DNA of 8,775 bases from Bifidobacterium breve. Lineage in GTDB: Bacteria > Actinomycetota > Acidimicrobiia > Acidimicrobiales > Ilumatobacteraceae. This document shows, one piece after another, positions 1-6,726 of the stretch. Position 1 is the first letter of the stretch. The number at the start of each line of letters is the position of its first letter. The stretch is taken from the NCBI GenBank assembly GCA_945869715.1, contig CAMBPP010000056.1:1-8775 (forward strand), written 5' to 3'. A model generated the notes under the pieces. That model made no database searches. It worked only from the letters and a program-made list of their open reading frames with translations, and was not told the DNA's origin. The position numbers and the translations under genes are program-made.

Positions 1-304
1 TGAGTCCGTGCATTTTTCCTAGTTGCTCAAGTTGCACAAGTGCCCGGTGCCCAGGGTTTGGCTGCGCATTCCACGCTGGCGAAACGAGTCGATTTTGCCA
101 CGCAATTTTGCGAATCTCTTCATCTTCTAAGAAGTGCTTCAGTGTTGCCACTTTTTCAGCAGCAGGGTTGCGTGTCCACACTCCGTTCGGGCCGCGAAAA
201 TCGGGAATACCCGAATCGGTGGAAATGCCCGCGCCCGTGAGCACGGTCACCCGCTGCGCGCTTGCCAACATCTCTTGGGCGAGCGTGAGCAGATCTTGCG
301 ACAT
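1..304 (-). CDS. Sir2-family NAD-dependent protein deacylase (sirtuin), C-terminus cut by window edge
   Basis: The 101 visible N-terminal residues carry the sirtuin NAD-binding signature TGAGIST at residues 23-29, then SGIPDFRGPNGVW at 31-43 and an acidic helix-rich stretch, ending in GKMHGL just before where the family has TQNIDGLH. Sirtuins remove acetyl or other acyl groups from lysines using NAD+, giving nicotinamide and O-acyl-ADP-ribose; they act in the cytoplasm in bacteria. The catalytic His and any zinc-binding Cys pairs lie beyond the left edge and cannot be checked. The ATG at 304 puts about 22 residues before the GAGIS loop, the usual spacing. No strong ribosome-binding site precedes it. 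The RGPNGVWT variant is reminiscent of SIRT6-type sirtuins rather than E. coli CobB, but with a third to a half of the protein visible I do not assign a class or substrate. The gene is divergent from the 143-residue hypothetical protein. Confidence 0.93.
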   Translation of the reverse strand, partial: MSQDLLTLAQEMLASAQRVTVLTGAGISTDSGIPDFRGPNGVWTRNPAAEKVATLKHFLEDEEIRKIAWQNRLVSPAWNAQPNPGHRALVQLEQLGKMHGL

Positions 305-378
305 GTGCCCATTCTGACGCTCTTCACCGCAGCAGACAATTTCTGTCACCAAGTGCTGTCTAATGCACACACGTAGGC
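305..378. promoter_or_regulatory. Divergent intergenic region between sirtuin and hypothetical gene
   Basis: This 74-bp gap must hold promoters for one or both divergent genes. On the plus strand, TCTAAT at 359-364 matches the -10 consensus at 5 of 6 positions and would start RNA about 8 bases before the ATG at 379, giving a nearly leaderless message; no good -35 is seen at the right distance. On the minus strand, GTGACA (344-349) matches the -35 consensus at 5 of 6, but no convincing -10 follows. A small inverted repeat, CAGA/TCTG around CAATT (333-345), lies in the middle. All are weak matches by eye. Confidence 0.3.
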
Positions 379-810
379 ATGAACCCAACATCAACTGTTC
401 TGCACGATTCCGAAACACTGGTGGTGTACCCATGGCTTGACCCCGTGGTCGATTCCACTGGCTTCGAGGTACGTAGTGACTACGTAGAGCACTATTGGCT
501 TGGCATACTTGGCCCCACTTCCACGTGGCTTTTGCGCCGTTTAGCAAGTGGTTTCGACCACTACCCCGAGGGCTACGAACTCAATTTGCCAGAAACCGCA
601 GCTGCTCTTGGGCTGAACTACCGCACCGACAAAGAATGCCCCTTTACGCGTGGCATTGACCGACTCGTCATGTTTGGTGTTGCACAGAAATATTCTTATG
701 GGTTGGCCGTGCGCACACGCATACCTGCACTATCGGCACGACACGTTCAACGACTGCCACAACACTTGCGTGAGACCCACGCACTGTGGCTGACTAGCGC
801 AACGAGCTAG
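379..810 (+). CDS. Conserved hypothetical protein, possible winged-helix fold
   Basis: A 143-residue soluble protein with no signal peptide or membrane segment. I do not recognise a named family, but the block at residues 39-55 (YWLGILGPTSTWLLRRL) looks like a conserved core and resembles uncharacterised actinobacterial proteins I recall. The middle reads like a helix-turn-helix with wing: a first helix at about 70-79 (LPETAAALGL), a second at about 89-103 (FTRGIDRLVMFGVAQ), then a beta-like strand at 108-116, followed by an Arg/His-rich tail (119-137). That suggests a winged-helix nucleic-acid-binding or protein-interaction domain, which is inference only. Start at ATG 379; the preceding bases (ACGTAGGC) offer only a poor Shine-Dalgarno. 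The stop TAG at 808-810 shares CTAG with the stop of the convergent pepA. Codon use resembles that of its neighbours, so it looks native. The divergent sirtuin is the only contextual hint, and it is weak. Confidence 0.8.
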   Translation: MNPTSTVLHDSETLVVYPWLDPVVDSTGFEVRSDYVEHYWLGILGPTSTWLLRRLASGFDHYPEGYELNLPETAAALGLNYRTDKECPFTRGIDRLVMFGVAQKYSYGLAVRTRIPALSARHVQRLPQHLRETHALWLTSATS

Positions 811-838
811 ACAGCTTTAAAACTGGTAACAGTGTCTA
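807..838. other. Convergent stop-codon overlap with adjoining inverted repeat
   Basis: The palindrome CTAG at 807-810 supplies TAG stops to both the plus-strand hypothetical gene and the minus-strand pepA, a 4-bp tail-to-tail overlap. Directly beyond, TAGACA (808-813) and TGTCTA (833-838) form a 6-bp inverted repeat, and within it ACTG-GTAA-CAGT (822-833) is a small hairpin with a GNRA-type loop; the two share a base and are alternatives. No U-tract follows on either strand, so this is not a classical intrinsic terminator. It could at most weakly mark the transcript ends. Confidence 0.35.
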
Positions 839-2267
839 TAAGTAAGCGCGTACCAAAAGCTGTTGCGCCTCTTTGCATCCAACCATCGTCGCCATCAACT
901 TTCATTGGGCCAGCAATATCGAGATGCGCCCATGGCGTGTTGCCCACAAACTCGCTTAAGAACAAGCCTGCGGTAATGGTTCCGCCTGCTGGCCCACCAA
1001 TATTGCGCATATCGGCAACTGTGGAGTCGAGCAAGCGTCGGTACTCTTTCACTAACGGAAGTTGCCAAATGGGTTCGTCTACTCGAGCCGCTGCATCTTC
1101 TAATTGTGAAATGAGTTTGTCATTGGTACCTAAAACTCCGGCAACTTTTTCTCCGAGTGCAACCAAGCAGGCTCCGGTCAGAGTTGCAATGTTGATAATG
1201 GCTGACGGCTTGAGTTCAGCTGCAAGCGAGAGCCCATCGGCCAAAATGAGGCGGCCCTCGGCATCGGTGTTGTGAATTTCTACGGTTTTACCATTGCGCA
1301 TGGTAAGGACATCGCCAAGTTTGAGCGCACTGCCTGAGGGCATGTTGTCGGTGCACATCAGAAACGCGGTCACGCGAGTTGCACACTTCAGTGCGCTAAG
1401 TGTGCTCATGGTGGCGAGCACTGCTGCTGCTCCACTCATGTCCATCTTCATGACCGCATGCGATGGGTCGGACGGCTTCAAACTGATTCCACCAGAGTCG
1501 TACATGACGCCTTTGCCAACAAGCACAACATGTTGCTTTTTGCCAGCGCCTTTAGGGTTGTAAGAGAGCTTCACCATGCGTGGTGGTTCAACACTTCCCT
1601 GGTTCACACCAATCATGCCGCCACAACCCATTTGAAGAAGTTCTTCTTTGTTGTACACCGTTATTTCGAGACCAGTTTGTGCCGCAATTTCTACTGCCTT
1701 GTCGGCGAAGTGACGGGCGGTGAGATACGCAGGTGGAGTGTTTGCCAAATCGCGCGCCATGCACACTGCGTTGGCGACAACCGCACCATTTTTCACGCCT
1801 CGTGAAATTGCTGCTGCGTTTTCGGCAGTTGCCACAAGCACCACTTCACGCAAGGGCGATGCAAAATTCTTATCGCTCTTGAGCGCGCTATAGCGATGTG
1901 TTGCCAGTTGAATTCCTTCAACAACGGCTTGCGCAATATTTGCTTTGTTGCCACGGCCAACACCGGCAAGGGTCGTTGCCAGGCTTGAAACTTTTCCCGC
2001 AGCACGCGCAAAAGCTGCTGCGGCTTTACGGGCGTCGTTTGGGGTTAAAGAATTTCCAGCGCCAACACCAATTGCTACAACAACAGAAACACCACCTAAA
2101 CCGTTCAACACCAGAGTTTGGCCAACCCGGCCTTCGAAGCCACGCTCACTGAGTTGTTTGCGATTCAAACCAACCTTTGACGACACAGGACCATCGGAGC
2201 CAACTGGCACGCCAATGGCATTGGCTTGAGTACGAGATGATGTGGAAACGCTGAATTGAATTGTCAC
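807..2267 (-). CDS. pepA: Leucyl aminopeptidase, M17 family (PepA)
   Basis: A 486-residue cytosolic metallo-aminopeptidase that removes N-terminal residues, classically leucine, from peptides; M17 enzymes normally form hexamers with two metal ions per active site. Residues 1 to about 165 are the variable N-terminal domain and about 170-486 the catalytic domain. Metal ligands are visible as K252 and D257 (GKGVMYDSGG), D276 (MKMDMSGA), and D335 and E337 in the signature NTDAEGRL (333-340); catalytic K264 and R339 are also present. One extra residue separates K264 from D276 relative to E. coli PepA as I remember it. The start is a GTG. Nothing further upstream is possible because the stop of the adenosyltransferase gene lies in the same frame three codons earlier. 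No Shine-Dalgarno is evident, so translation probably depends on coupling to that upstream gene. Some PepA proteins also bind DNA; nothing here tests that. Confidence 0.97.
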   Translation of the reverse strand: MTIQFSVSTSSRTQANAIGVPVGSDGPVSSKVGLNRKQLSERGFEGRVGQTLVLNGLGGVSVVVAIGVGAGNSLTPNDARKAAAAFARAAGKVSSLATTLAGVGRGNKANIAQAVVEGIQLATHRYSALKSDKNFASPLREVVLVATAENAAAISRGVKNGAVVANAVCMARDLANTPPAYLTARHFADKAVEIAAQTGLEITVYNKEELLQMGCGGMIGVNQGSVEPPRMVKLSYNPKGAGKKQHVVLVGKGVMYDSGGISLKPSDPSHAVMKMDMSGAAAVLATMSTLSALKCATRVTAFLMCTDNMPSGSALKLGDVLTMRNGKTVEIHNTDAEGRLILADGLSLAAELKPSAIINIATLTGACLVALGEKVAGVLGTNDKLISQLEDAAARVDEPIWQLPLVKEYRRLLDSTVADMRNIGGPAGGTITAGLFLSEFVGNTPWAHLDIAGPMKVDGDDGWMQRGATAFGTRLLIDTVTSFKAV

Positions 2268-2276
2268 TAGAGCAGT

Positions 2277-2840
2277 CTAAACGCTGCGTACAGGGCGACT
2301 CGTACCCTCTTGCCAACGTGCCATGGTCCACAGCAGGTCGGACATGCGGTTCAGGTAGGGCACTACATGCGACGGAGCTGGTGCTGCAGCAAGCGAATGA
2401 CGTTCTGCACGACGCACAACGGTGCGTGCAAGATCGAGCCATGCCGACACCGGATGTTCGCCAGGCACGACAAACTCTGTGGGGTGTTCAAATTGCGTAT
2501 CGAGCTTGTCAATGAGCCGTTCCATGTTCGTCACCATCTCCGCTGACACGCACGACTTTTCCGGCACTAATTTGTGGCGATTCTCAGGCAAAGTAGCAAG
2601 TTCAGCCATGAGCACCCACAAGTCGCGCATGAACGGCTCGAGCATGGCCACTACTTCTTGAGAACGAGCATCTCCACTATTGCTGACCGCAGCACTACGA
2701 GCAAGCCCCAACACGGCTTGCGCCTCGTCGACGGTGCCATAGGCGCGCGGTAGCGCTGAGTCTTTCGGCACCCTTCCTCCGTAAAAGAGGCCAGTGGTGC
2801 CATCGTCGCCATCACGTGTATAGATCGGTTCGCGTGCCAT
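2277..2840 (-). CDS. Cob(I)alamin adenosyltransferase, PduO type (ATR)
   Basis: A 187-residue enzyme that transfers the 5'-deoxyadenosyl group of ATP to cob(I)alamin, giving adenosylcobalamin; the family is a trimer of helical bundles. Family motifs are in order: the N-terminal ATP-binding loop YTRDGDDGTTGLFYGGR (7-23), YGTVDEAQAVLG (34-45), FVVPGEHP (123-130), VVRRAER (141-147) and PYLNRMSDLLWTMAR (161-175). Length is normal for a complete PduO-type protein and no key motif is missing. The ATG at 2840 places the ATP loop at the expected position; no Shine-Dalgarno is visible, and the message may have a very short leader. It is first in a two-gene unit with pepA (9-bp gap) and divergent from metH, so two cobalamin proteins share one intergenic region. 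No pdu or eut genes are visible, so the likely AdoCbl client, such as methylmalonyl-CoA mutase or a ribonucleotide reductase, lies elsewhere. Confidence 0.95.
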   Translation of the reverse strand: MAREPIYTRDGDDGTTGLFYGGRVPKDSALPRAYGTVDEAQAVLGLARSAAVSNSGDARSQEVVAMLEPFMRDLWVLMAELATLPENRHKLVPEKSCVSAEMVTNMERLIDKLDTQFEHPTEFVVPGEHPVSAWLDLARTVVRRAERHSLAAAPAPSHVVPYLNRMSDLLWTMARWQEGTSRPVRSV

Positions 2841-2905
2841 TTGTTACAACGTTAGTGCGGGAGAGTTACTAGCACCTGATCCTGTGCCGATAACTTGTAA
2901 GGAAC
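2841..2905. promoter_or_regulatory. Divergent intergenic region between ATR and metH, with metH ribosome-binding site
   Basis: This 65-bp gap must serve both the ATR-pepA and the metH-DUF805 units. For metH, TAAGGA (2898-2903) is complementary to the end of 16S rRNA but ends only 2 bases before the ATG, closer than optimal; an in-frame TAA at 2891-2893 rules out an earlier start. A short palindrome, TTGT-T-ACAA (2841-2849), abuts the ATR start codon and overlaps AACGTT (2849-2854); it could be part of an operator, but it is too short to claim. GATAAC (2889-2894) is a weak -10-like match. The gap is far too short for a cobalamin riboswitch (about 200 nt), and I see no SAM riboswitch. Confidence 0.4.
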
Positions 2906-5900
2906 ATGAAAAGACAGACTTACCTTCAAGCCGTGAACGACCGTGTCATCGTGTTTGACGGTGCCTTTGGCACTTTTGTGCAAGATCTTGATCTTGGTCC
3001 AGACGATTTTGGTGGTGCCGCTCTTGAAGGTTGCAACGAGATGCTCTGCCTCACTCGCCCCGATGTCATTCGTTCTATGCACGACGCCTTTCTCAAGGTT
3101 GGCGTTGACGCAATTGAAACGGCAAGTTTCGGATCTTTCTCTACTGTTCTCACCGAGTATGCAATTCCAGAGAAGTCATACGAACTCAACGTCGCAGCCA
3201 CTTCGCTAGCGCGCGAGGTGGCAAGTAGTTACGAAGCCGACGGGCGCACGCGATTTGTTGCAGGGTCAATGGGCCCCGGAACCAAACTGCCGAGCCTCGG
3301 GCATATTGGCTTTGCCGAATTGCGTGACTCGTACGTAGAACAAGCGCGCGGACTTCTCGATGGGGGCTCAGACCTTTTTCTCATTGAAACATGCATGGAC
3401 CTGCTACAAATTAAAGCTGCAATGCAAGCATGTCGCCAAGCAATGAAAATTGTGGGCCGTGAAATTCCTATTCAGGTGCAAGTCACCATGGAAACAACCG
3501 GACGCATGTTGGTGGGCACTGAAATTGGCGCTGCATTAGTTGCATTAGAAGCAATGCGCCCCGACGTCATTGGCATTAACTGCGCAACTGGTCCCGCTGA
3601 AATGCAAGAGCACCTGCGTCACCTCTCGCAACACTCACCTATTCCCATTTCTGTCTTACCTAACGCAGGCTTGCCAAGTGTTCTGAATGGTCGCACGCAT
3701 TACGACCTCACACCACCCGAGCTCGCTTCGTATCACAAGCACCACGTGGAAGATTTGGGCATTGGCATTGTGGGCGGTTGCTGTGGCACCACCCCAGAGC
3801 ATCTCCGCCTGGTTGTAGAAGCAGTACGCGACCTCACACCTGCTCCACGCAATTACAACTTTGAACCTGCACTTACCTCTTTGTATTCATCGGTACCCAT
3901 TATTCAAGACAATTCATTTCTTATTATTGGAGAACGCACCAACACCAATGGTTCACGAGCATTTCGCGACCTCATGCTTGAAGCCGACTGGGATGGTTGC
4001 ACCAAAATGGGGGCCGAGCAAATACGTGAGGGTGCACACGTTATTGACGTCTGTGTTGACTATGTAGGCCGCGATGGCGTCGTCGACATGAATTCAATCG
4101 CCAGCAGATTCGGTTCACAAGTAAGCGTTCCGTTGGTATTCGACAGCACAGAACCCCAGGTCATGGAAGCGGGCCTCCTACACAATGGCGGCCGCGGTGT
4201 ATTGAACTCTGCCAACTTGGAAGACGGCGAAGAGCCAGGTAGCCGGCTCGACCGCGTCTTTACCCTTGCCCGCGACTACGGGTGCGCAGTTATTTGTTTG
4301 CTCATTGACGAACGCGGTCAGGCACGTGATGTTGAATGGAAAATGGAAGTAGCGCATCGTCTGAACAAAATTGCGACCGAGCGCTATGGCCTTCGTTCAT
4401 CCGATCTCATCTTTGATGCCCTTACCTTCCCTATTGGCACCGGCGACAAAGATCTCCGTCGCGACGGTTTGGCAACAATGGAAGCCATTCGCCGAATTAA
4501 AGAAGAAATTCCCGGCGCTTTCACCACACTTGGTTTGTCGAACGTCAGCTTTGGTTTGAAGCCGGCACTGCGCCAAGTGCTGAACAGCGTCTTTCTTGCC
4601 GAATGTACGACTATTGGCCTCGACTCGGCAATTGTTCATGCCAGCAAAATTTTGCCGCTCTCGCGTATTCCTGAAGAGCAAAAAGAAGTATGTCGAGCTC
4701 TCATTTACGACGAAGAAATCAACGGTGAAAACGCATTGAATGTTCTACTGCGCCTCTTTGAAGATGTGAAGTCAGTTGATGCGGTCAAAGAAGACCGTAG
4801 CGACTGGACCCTTGAGCGCATTTTGAAGCAACGCATTATTGATGCTGAGCGCGACGGCCTCACCGACGACCTCAACACTGCCATGACACAAGGCATTCCA
4901 CCGCTCGACATTATTAACAACATCCTTCTTGAAGGCATGAAAGTTGTTGGCGAGCTTTTTGGTTCCGGCCAAATGCAATTGCCGTTTGTTTTGCAAAGTG
5001 CAGAAACAATGAAAACTGCCGTTGCACACCTTGAACCCTTTATGGAAAAAATTGATGGGCAAACTTCCAAGGGTCGTCTTGTTCTCGCCACCGTGAAAGG
5101 TGACGTTCACGACATTGGTAAGAACTTGGTTGACATCATTTGCACCAACAACGGCTACGAAGTGGTGAACATGGGCATCAAGGTTTCTATTGCCGACATG
5201 ATTGCCAAAGTTCAAGAAGTAAACGCCGATGCCCTTGGCATGAGCGGGTTGCTCGTCAAGAGCACGCTCATCATGCGCGAAAACTTGCAAGAACTAAACG
5301 CCGTTGGGCTGTCGGAAATTCCCGTCATTTTGGGCGGTGCCGCACTCACCCGCACGTACGTAGAAAAAGATCTTCGCGAGATCTACGACGGACGCGTGTT
5401 CTACGGCCGCGATGCCTTTGAGGGCCTCTACACGCTCGACAAAATTATGTCGATTAAACGTGATGGTGTAGTTGACCCCGATTTCGGGCGCATCCCTAGT
5501 GGTCGTGTACTTCCCGATCGCAACAAGGCAGAACGAGTAGAAGTTGAACTTCCACATCGCTCGCCAGATGTTGCTACCAACAACCCTGTGTTCACCCCAC
5601 CATTCATTGGTTCCAAAGTGGTGAAGGGTTTAGCAATTGACGATATTGCTGCCTACATCAACGAAACTGCAATCTTTCGTAACCAGTGGCAGTTCCGCCC
5701 TGAAAATGGTGAAACCGATGAGCAATTTAAAGATCGCTTGCGTCCTCTTCTGCGCGAACAGTTGAGCAATGCCAAAACCAGTGGCGTTCTACTGCCACAA
5801 GTGGTGTACGGATACTTCCCTGTCAATGCCGACGGCACCGACCTTGTGGTGTACACCGACGACACTCGCACCACAGAACAGTGTCGCTTCCACTACCCAC

Positions 5901-6382
5901 GCCAACGCGAAGAACCCTTCCTCTGCATTGCCGACTTCTTTCGCAGTGTTGAGTCGGGCGAGAAAGACTACGCAGCGTTCCACATTGTGACCATGGGTAA
6001 TGCGGTCAGCGAAATGGCAGCTGAATTGTTTGAACAGAACAAGTATCAGGACTATCTCATCTTGCATGGGCTTGGCGTTGAAATGGCTGAAGCGCTTGCT
6101 GAATATTGGCACCACCGCATTCGTACCGAATGGGGCTTTGTCGATGAAGATGGCCCGTCGCTGCACGGCCTCTTTCGCCAGCAGTACCGCAGTGGACGTT
6201 ATTCATGGGGCTACCCCGCTTGCCCAGATCTTGAAGACAACGCAACTGTGGCTGCGCTTCTTGAGGCTGGTCGTCTTGGTATTGAAGTGAGCGAAGAAAC
6301 CGGTTGGCAATACCAGCCCGAACAAACAACTTCAGCAATCATTTGCCATCACCCTCGCGCAAAGTACTTCGTCGCCCGCTAA
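2906..6382 (+). CDS. metH: Cobalamin-dependent methionine synthase (MetH)
   Basis: A 1158-residue cytoplasmic enzyme that moves a methyl group from 5-methyltetrahydrofolate through enzyme-bound cobalamin to homocysteine, giving methionine. All four modules are present. The homocysteine domain (about 1-310) has the three zinc-ligand cysteines, C226 and C292-C293 (GGCCGTTPEH). The pterin-binding domain (about 335-610) begins at LIIGERTNTNGS. The B12 cap and B12-binding domains (about 635-855) contain DVHDIGK with the cobalt-ligating H735 and SGLLVKST at 780-787. The AdoMet-dependent reactivation domain (about 890-1150) includes HGLGVEMAEALAEYWHHR and RYSWGYPACPD (1098-1108). E. coli MetH is about 1227 residues, so this is a normal short form and not truncated. 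The ATG at 2906 is the only start compatible with the upstream in-frame stop. It is followed after 9 bp by the DUF805 gene and is divergent from the adenosyltransferase. Confidence 0.98.
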   Translation: MKRQTYLQAVNDRVIVFDGAFGTFVQDLDLGPDDFGGAALEGCNEMLCLTRPDVIRSMHDAFLKVGVDAIETASFGSFSTVLTEYAIPEKSYELNVAATSLAREVASSYEADGRTRFVAGSMGPGTKLPSLGHIGFAELRDSYVEQARGLLDGGSDLFLIETCMDLLQIKAAMQACRQAMKIVGREIPIQVQVTMETTGRMLVGTEIGAALVALEAMRPDVIGINCATGPAEMQEHLRHLSQHSPIPISVLPNAGLPSVLNGRTHYDLTPPELASYHKHHVEDLGIGIVGGCCGTTPEHLRLVVEAVRDLTPAPRNYNFEPALTSLYSSVPIIQDNSFLIIGERTNTNGSRAFRDLMLEADWDGCTKMGAEQIREGAHVIDVCVDYVGRDGVVDMNSIASRFGSQVSVPLVFDSTEPQVMEAGLLHNGGRGVLNSANLEDGEEPGSRLDRVFTLARDYGCAVICLLIDERGQARDVEWKMEVAHRLNKIATERYGLRSSDLIFDALTFPIGTGDKDLRRDGLATMEAIRRIKEEIPGAFTTLGLSNVSFGLKPALRQVLNSVFLAECTTIGLDSAIVHASKILPLSRIPEEQKEVCRALIYDEEINGENALNVLLRLFEDVKSVDAVKEDRSDWTLERILKQRIIDAERDGLTDDLNTAMTQGIPPLDIINNILLEGMKVVGELFGSGQMQLPFVLQSAETMKTAVAHLEPFMEKIDGQTSKGRLVLATVKGDVHDIGKNLVDIICTNNGYEVVNMGIKVSIADMIAKVQEVNADALGMSGLLVKSTLIMRENLQELNAVGLSEIPVILGGAALTRTYVEKDLREIYDGRVFYGRDAFEGLYTLDKIMSIKRDGVVDPDFGRIPSGRVLPDRNKAERVEVELPHRSPDVATNNPVFTPPFIGSKVVKGLAIDDIAAYINETAIFRNQWQFRPENGETDEQFKDRLRPLLREQLSNAKTSGVLLPQVVYGYFPVNADGTDLVVYTDDTRTTEQCRFHYPRQREEPFLCIADFFRSVESGEKDYAAFHIVTMGNAVSEMAAELFEQNKYQDYLILHGLGVEMAEALAEYWHHRIRTEWGFVDEDGPSLHGLFRQQYRSGRYSWGYPACPDLEDNATVAALLEAGRLGIEVSEETGWQYQPEQTTSAIICHHPRAKYFVAR

Positions 6383-6391
6383 ATTTGCCTC

Positions 6392-6715
6392 ATGCCTATT
6401 GTTACTGCTGTCAAACTTGGTTTTTTCAACTATGTCAATTACAAAGGTCGTGCTCGACGTGGCGATTTTTGGTGGTGGATCCTTTTCACCATCGTTGCGC
6501 AGTACCTCGTATCAGCCGCTAACGCAAGCGCGGGAAACATCGTCTCTACCGCCCTTGTTCTCCCTCAAATAATGTTTGGCATTCGTCGCATGCACGATGT
6601 GAATAAAAGTGGATGGTGGATTCTTCTCCCTATTGGAAACATTATTTTTTGGGCGCAGCCTGGCGATGCTTCAGCTAACCGTTTCGGACCACCAGCCCCA
6701 CCTACCAACTTCTAA
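6392..6715 (+). CDS. DUF805-family inner-membrane protein, short form
   Basis: A 107-residue membrane protein of unknown function. The DUF805 landmarks are visible: an N-terminal YVNYKGRARRGDFWWW (14-29), the central RRMHDVNKSGWW (65-76) and the C-terminal ANRFGPPAPP (95-104). Hydrophobic segments lie at about 26-43, 49-64 and 75-88. Family members are usually about 115-150 residues, with a longer hydrophobic stretch between the SGWW motif and the terminal NRFGP motif; here only about 18 residues separate them, so the last membrane segment looks shortened rather than lost by frameshift, since both flanking motifs are in one frame. The gene starts 9 bp after metH in the same frame and has no Shine-Dalgarno, suggesting coupled translation. 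Its stop overlaps the convergent ABC gene by 4 bp. A functional link to MetH is not implied by the sequence. Confidence 0.9.
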   Translation: MPIVTAVKLGFFNYVNYKGRARRGDFWWWILFTIVAQYLVSAANASAGNIVSTALVLPQIMFGIRRMHDVNKSGWWILLPIGNIIFWAQPGDASANRFGPPAPPTNF

Positions 6716-6726
6716 CGCGTGGGCTG
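6693..6726. repeat. Inverted repeat spanning both stop codons of a convergent gene pair
   Basis: CAGCCC-C-AC (6693-6701) and GTGGGCTG (6719-6726) can pair as an 8-bp stem with one bulged C, closing a 17-base loop that contains the overlapping stops of the DUF805 gene (TAA, 6713-6715) and the ABC gene (TAG, read on the minus strand at 6712-6714). It would form in RNA from either strand. There is no U-tract on either side, so it is not a textbook intrinsic terminator, but its position fits a bidirectional transcript-end or RNA-protecting structure. It also lies over coding sequence on both sides, which could produce it by chance. Confidence 0.4.

Noticed and set aside
134..376. 80-residue open frame on the plus strand opposite the sirtuin
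   Set aside because: The minus strand here encodes an unmistakable sirtuin NAD-binding region, which accounts for the sequence.
832..1275. 147-residue open frame on the plus strand antisense to pepA
   Set aside because: It covers the conserved catalytic end of PepA on the other strand; the Ser/Pro/Ala-rich translation is typical of an antisense shadow.
2265..2279. Programmed stop-codon readthrough making an ATR-PepA fusion
   Set aside because: The shared frame permits it, but no readthrough-stimulating structure or selenocysteine-type context is visible (the stop is TAG, not TGA), and both proteins are complete alone.
2841..2905. Cobalamin or SAM riboswitch upstream of metH
   Set aside because: The gap is 65 bp, far shorter than a cobalamin riboswitch, and no B12-box-like or SAM-aptamer pairing pattern is visible.
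4772..5290. 172-residue open frame on the minus strand inside metH
   Set aside because: It lies wholly inside the B12-binding part of metH, has no ribosome-binding site and no family-like motif, and its composition is that of an antisense shadow of a real gene.
6382..6391. Intrinsic terminator between metH and the DUF805 gene
   Set aside because: There are only 9 bases between the genes and no hairpin with a T-run.
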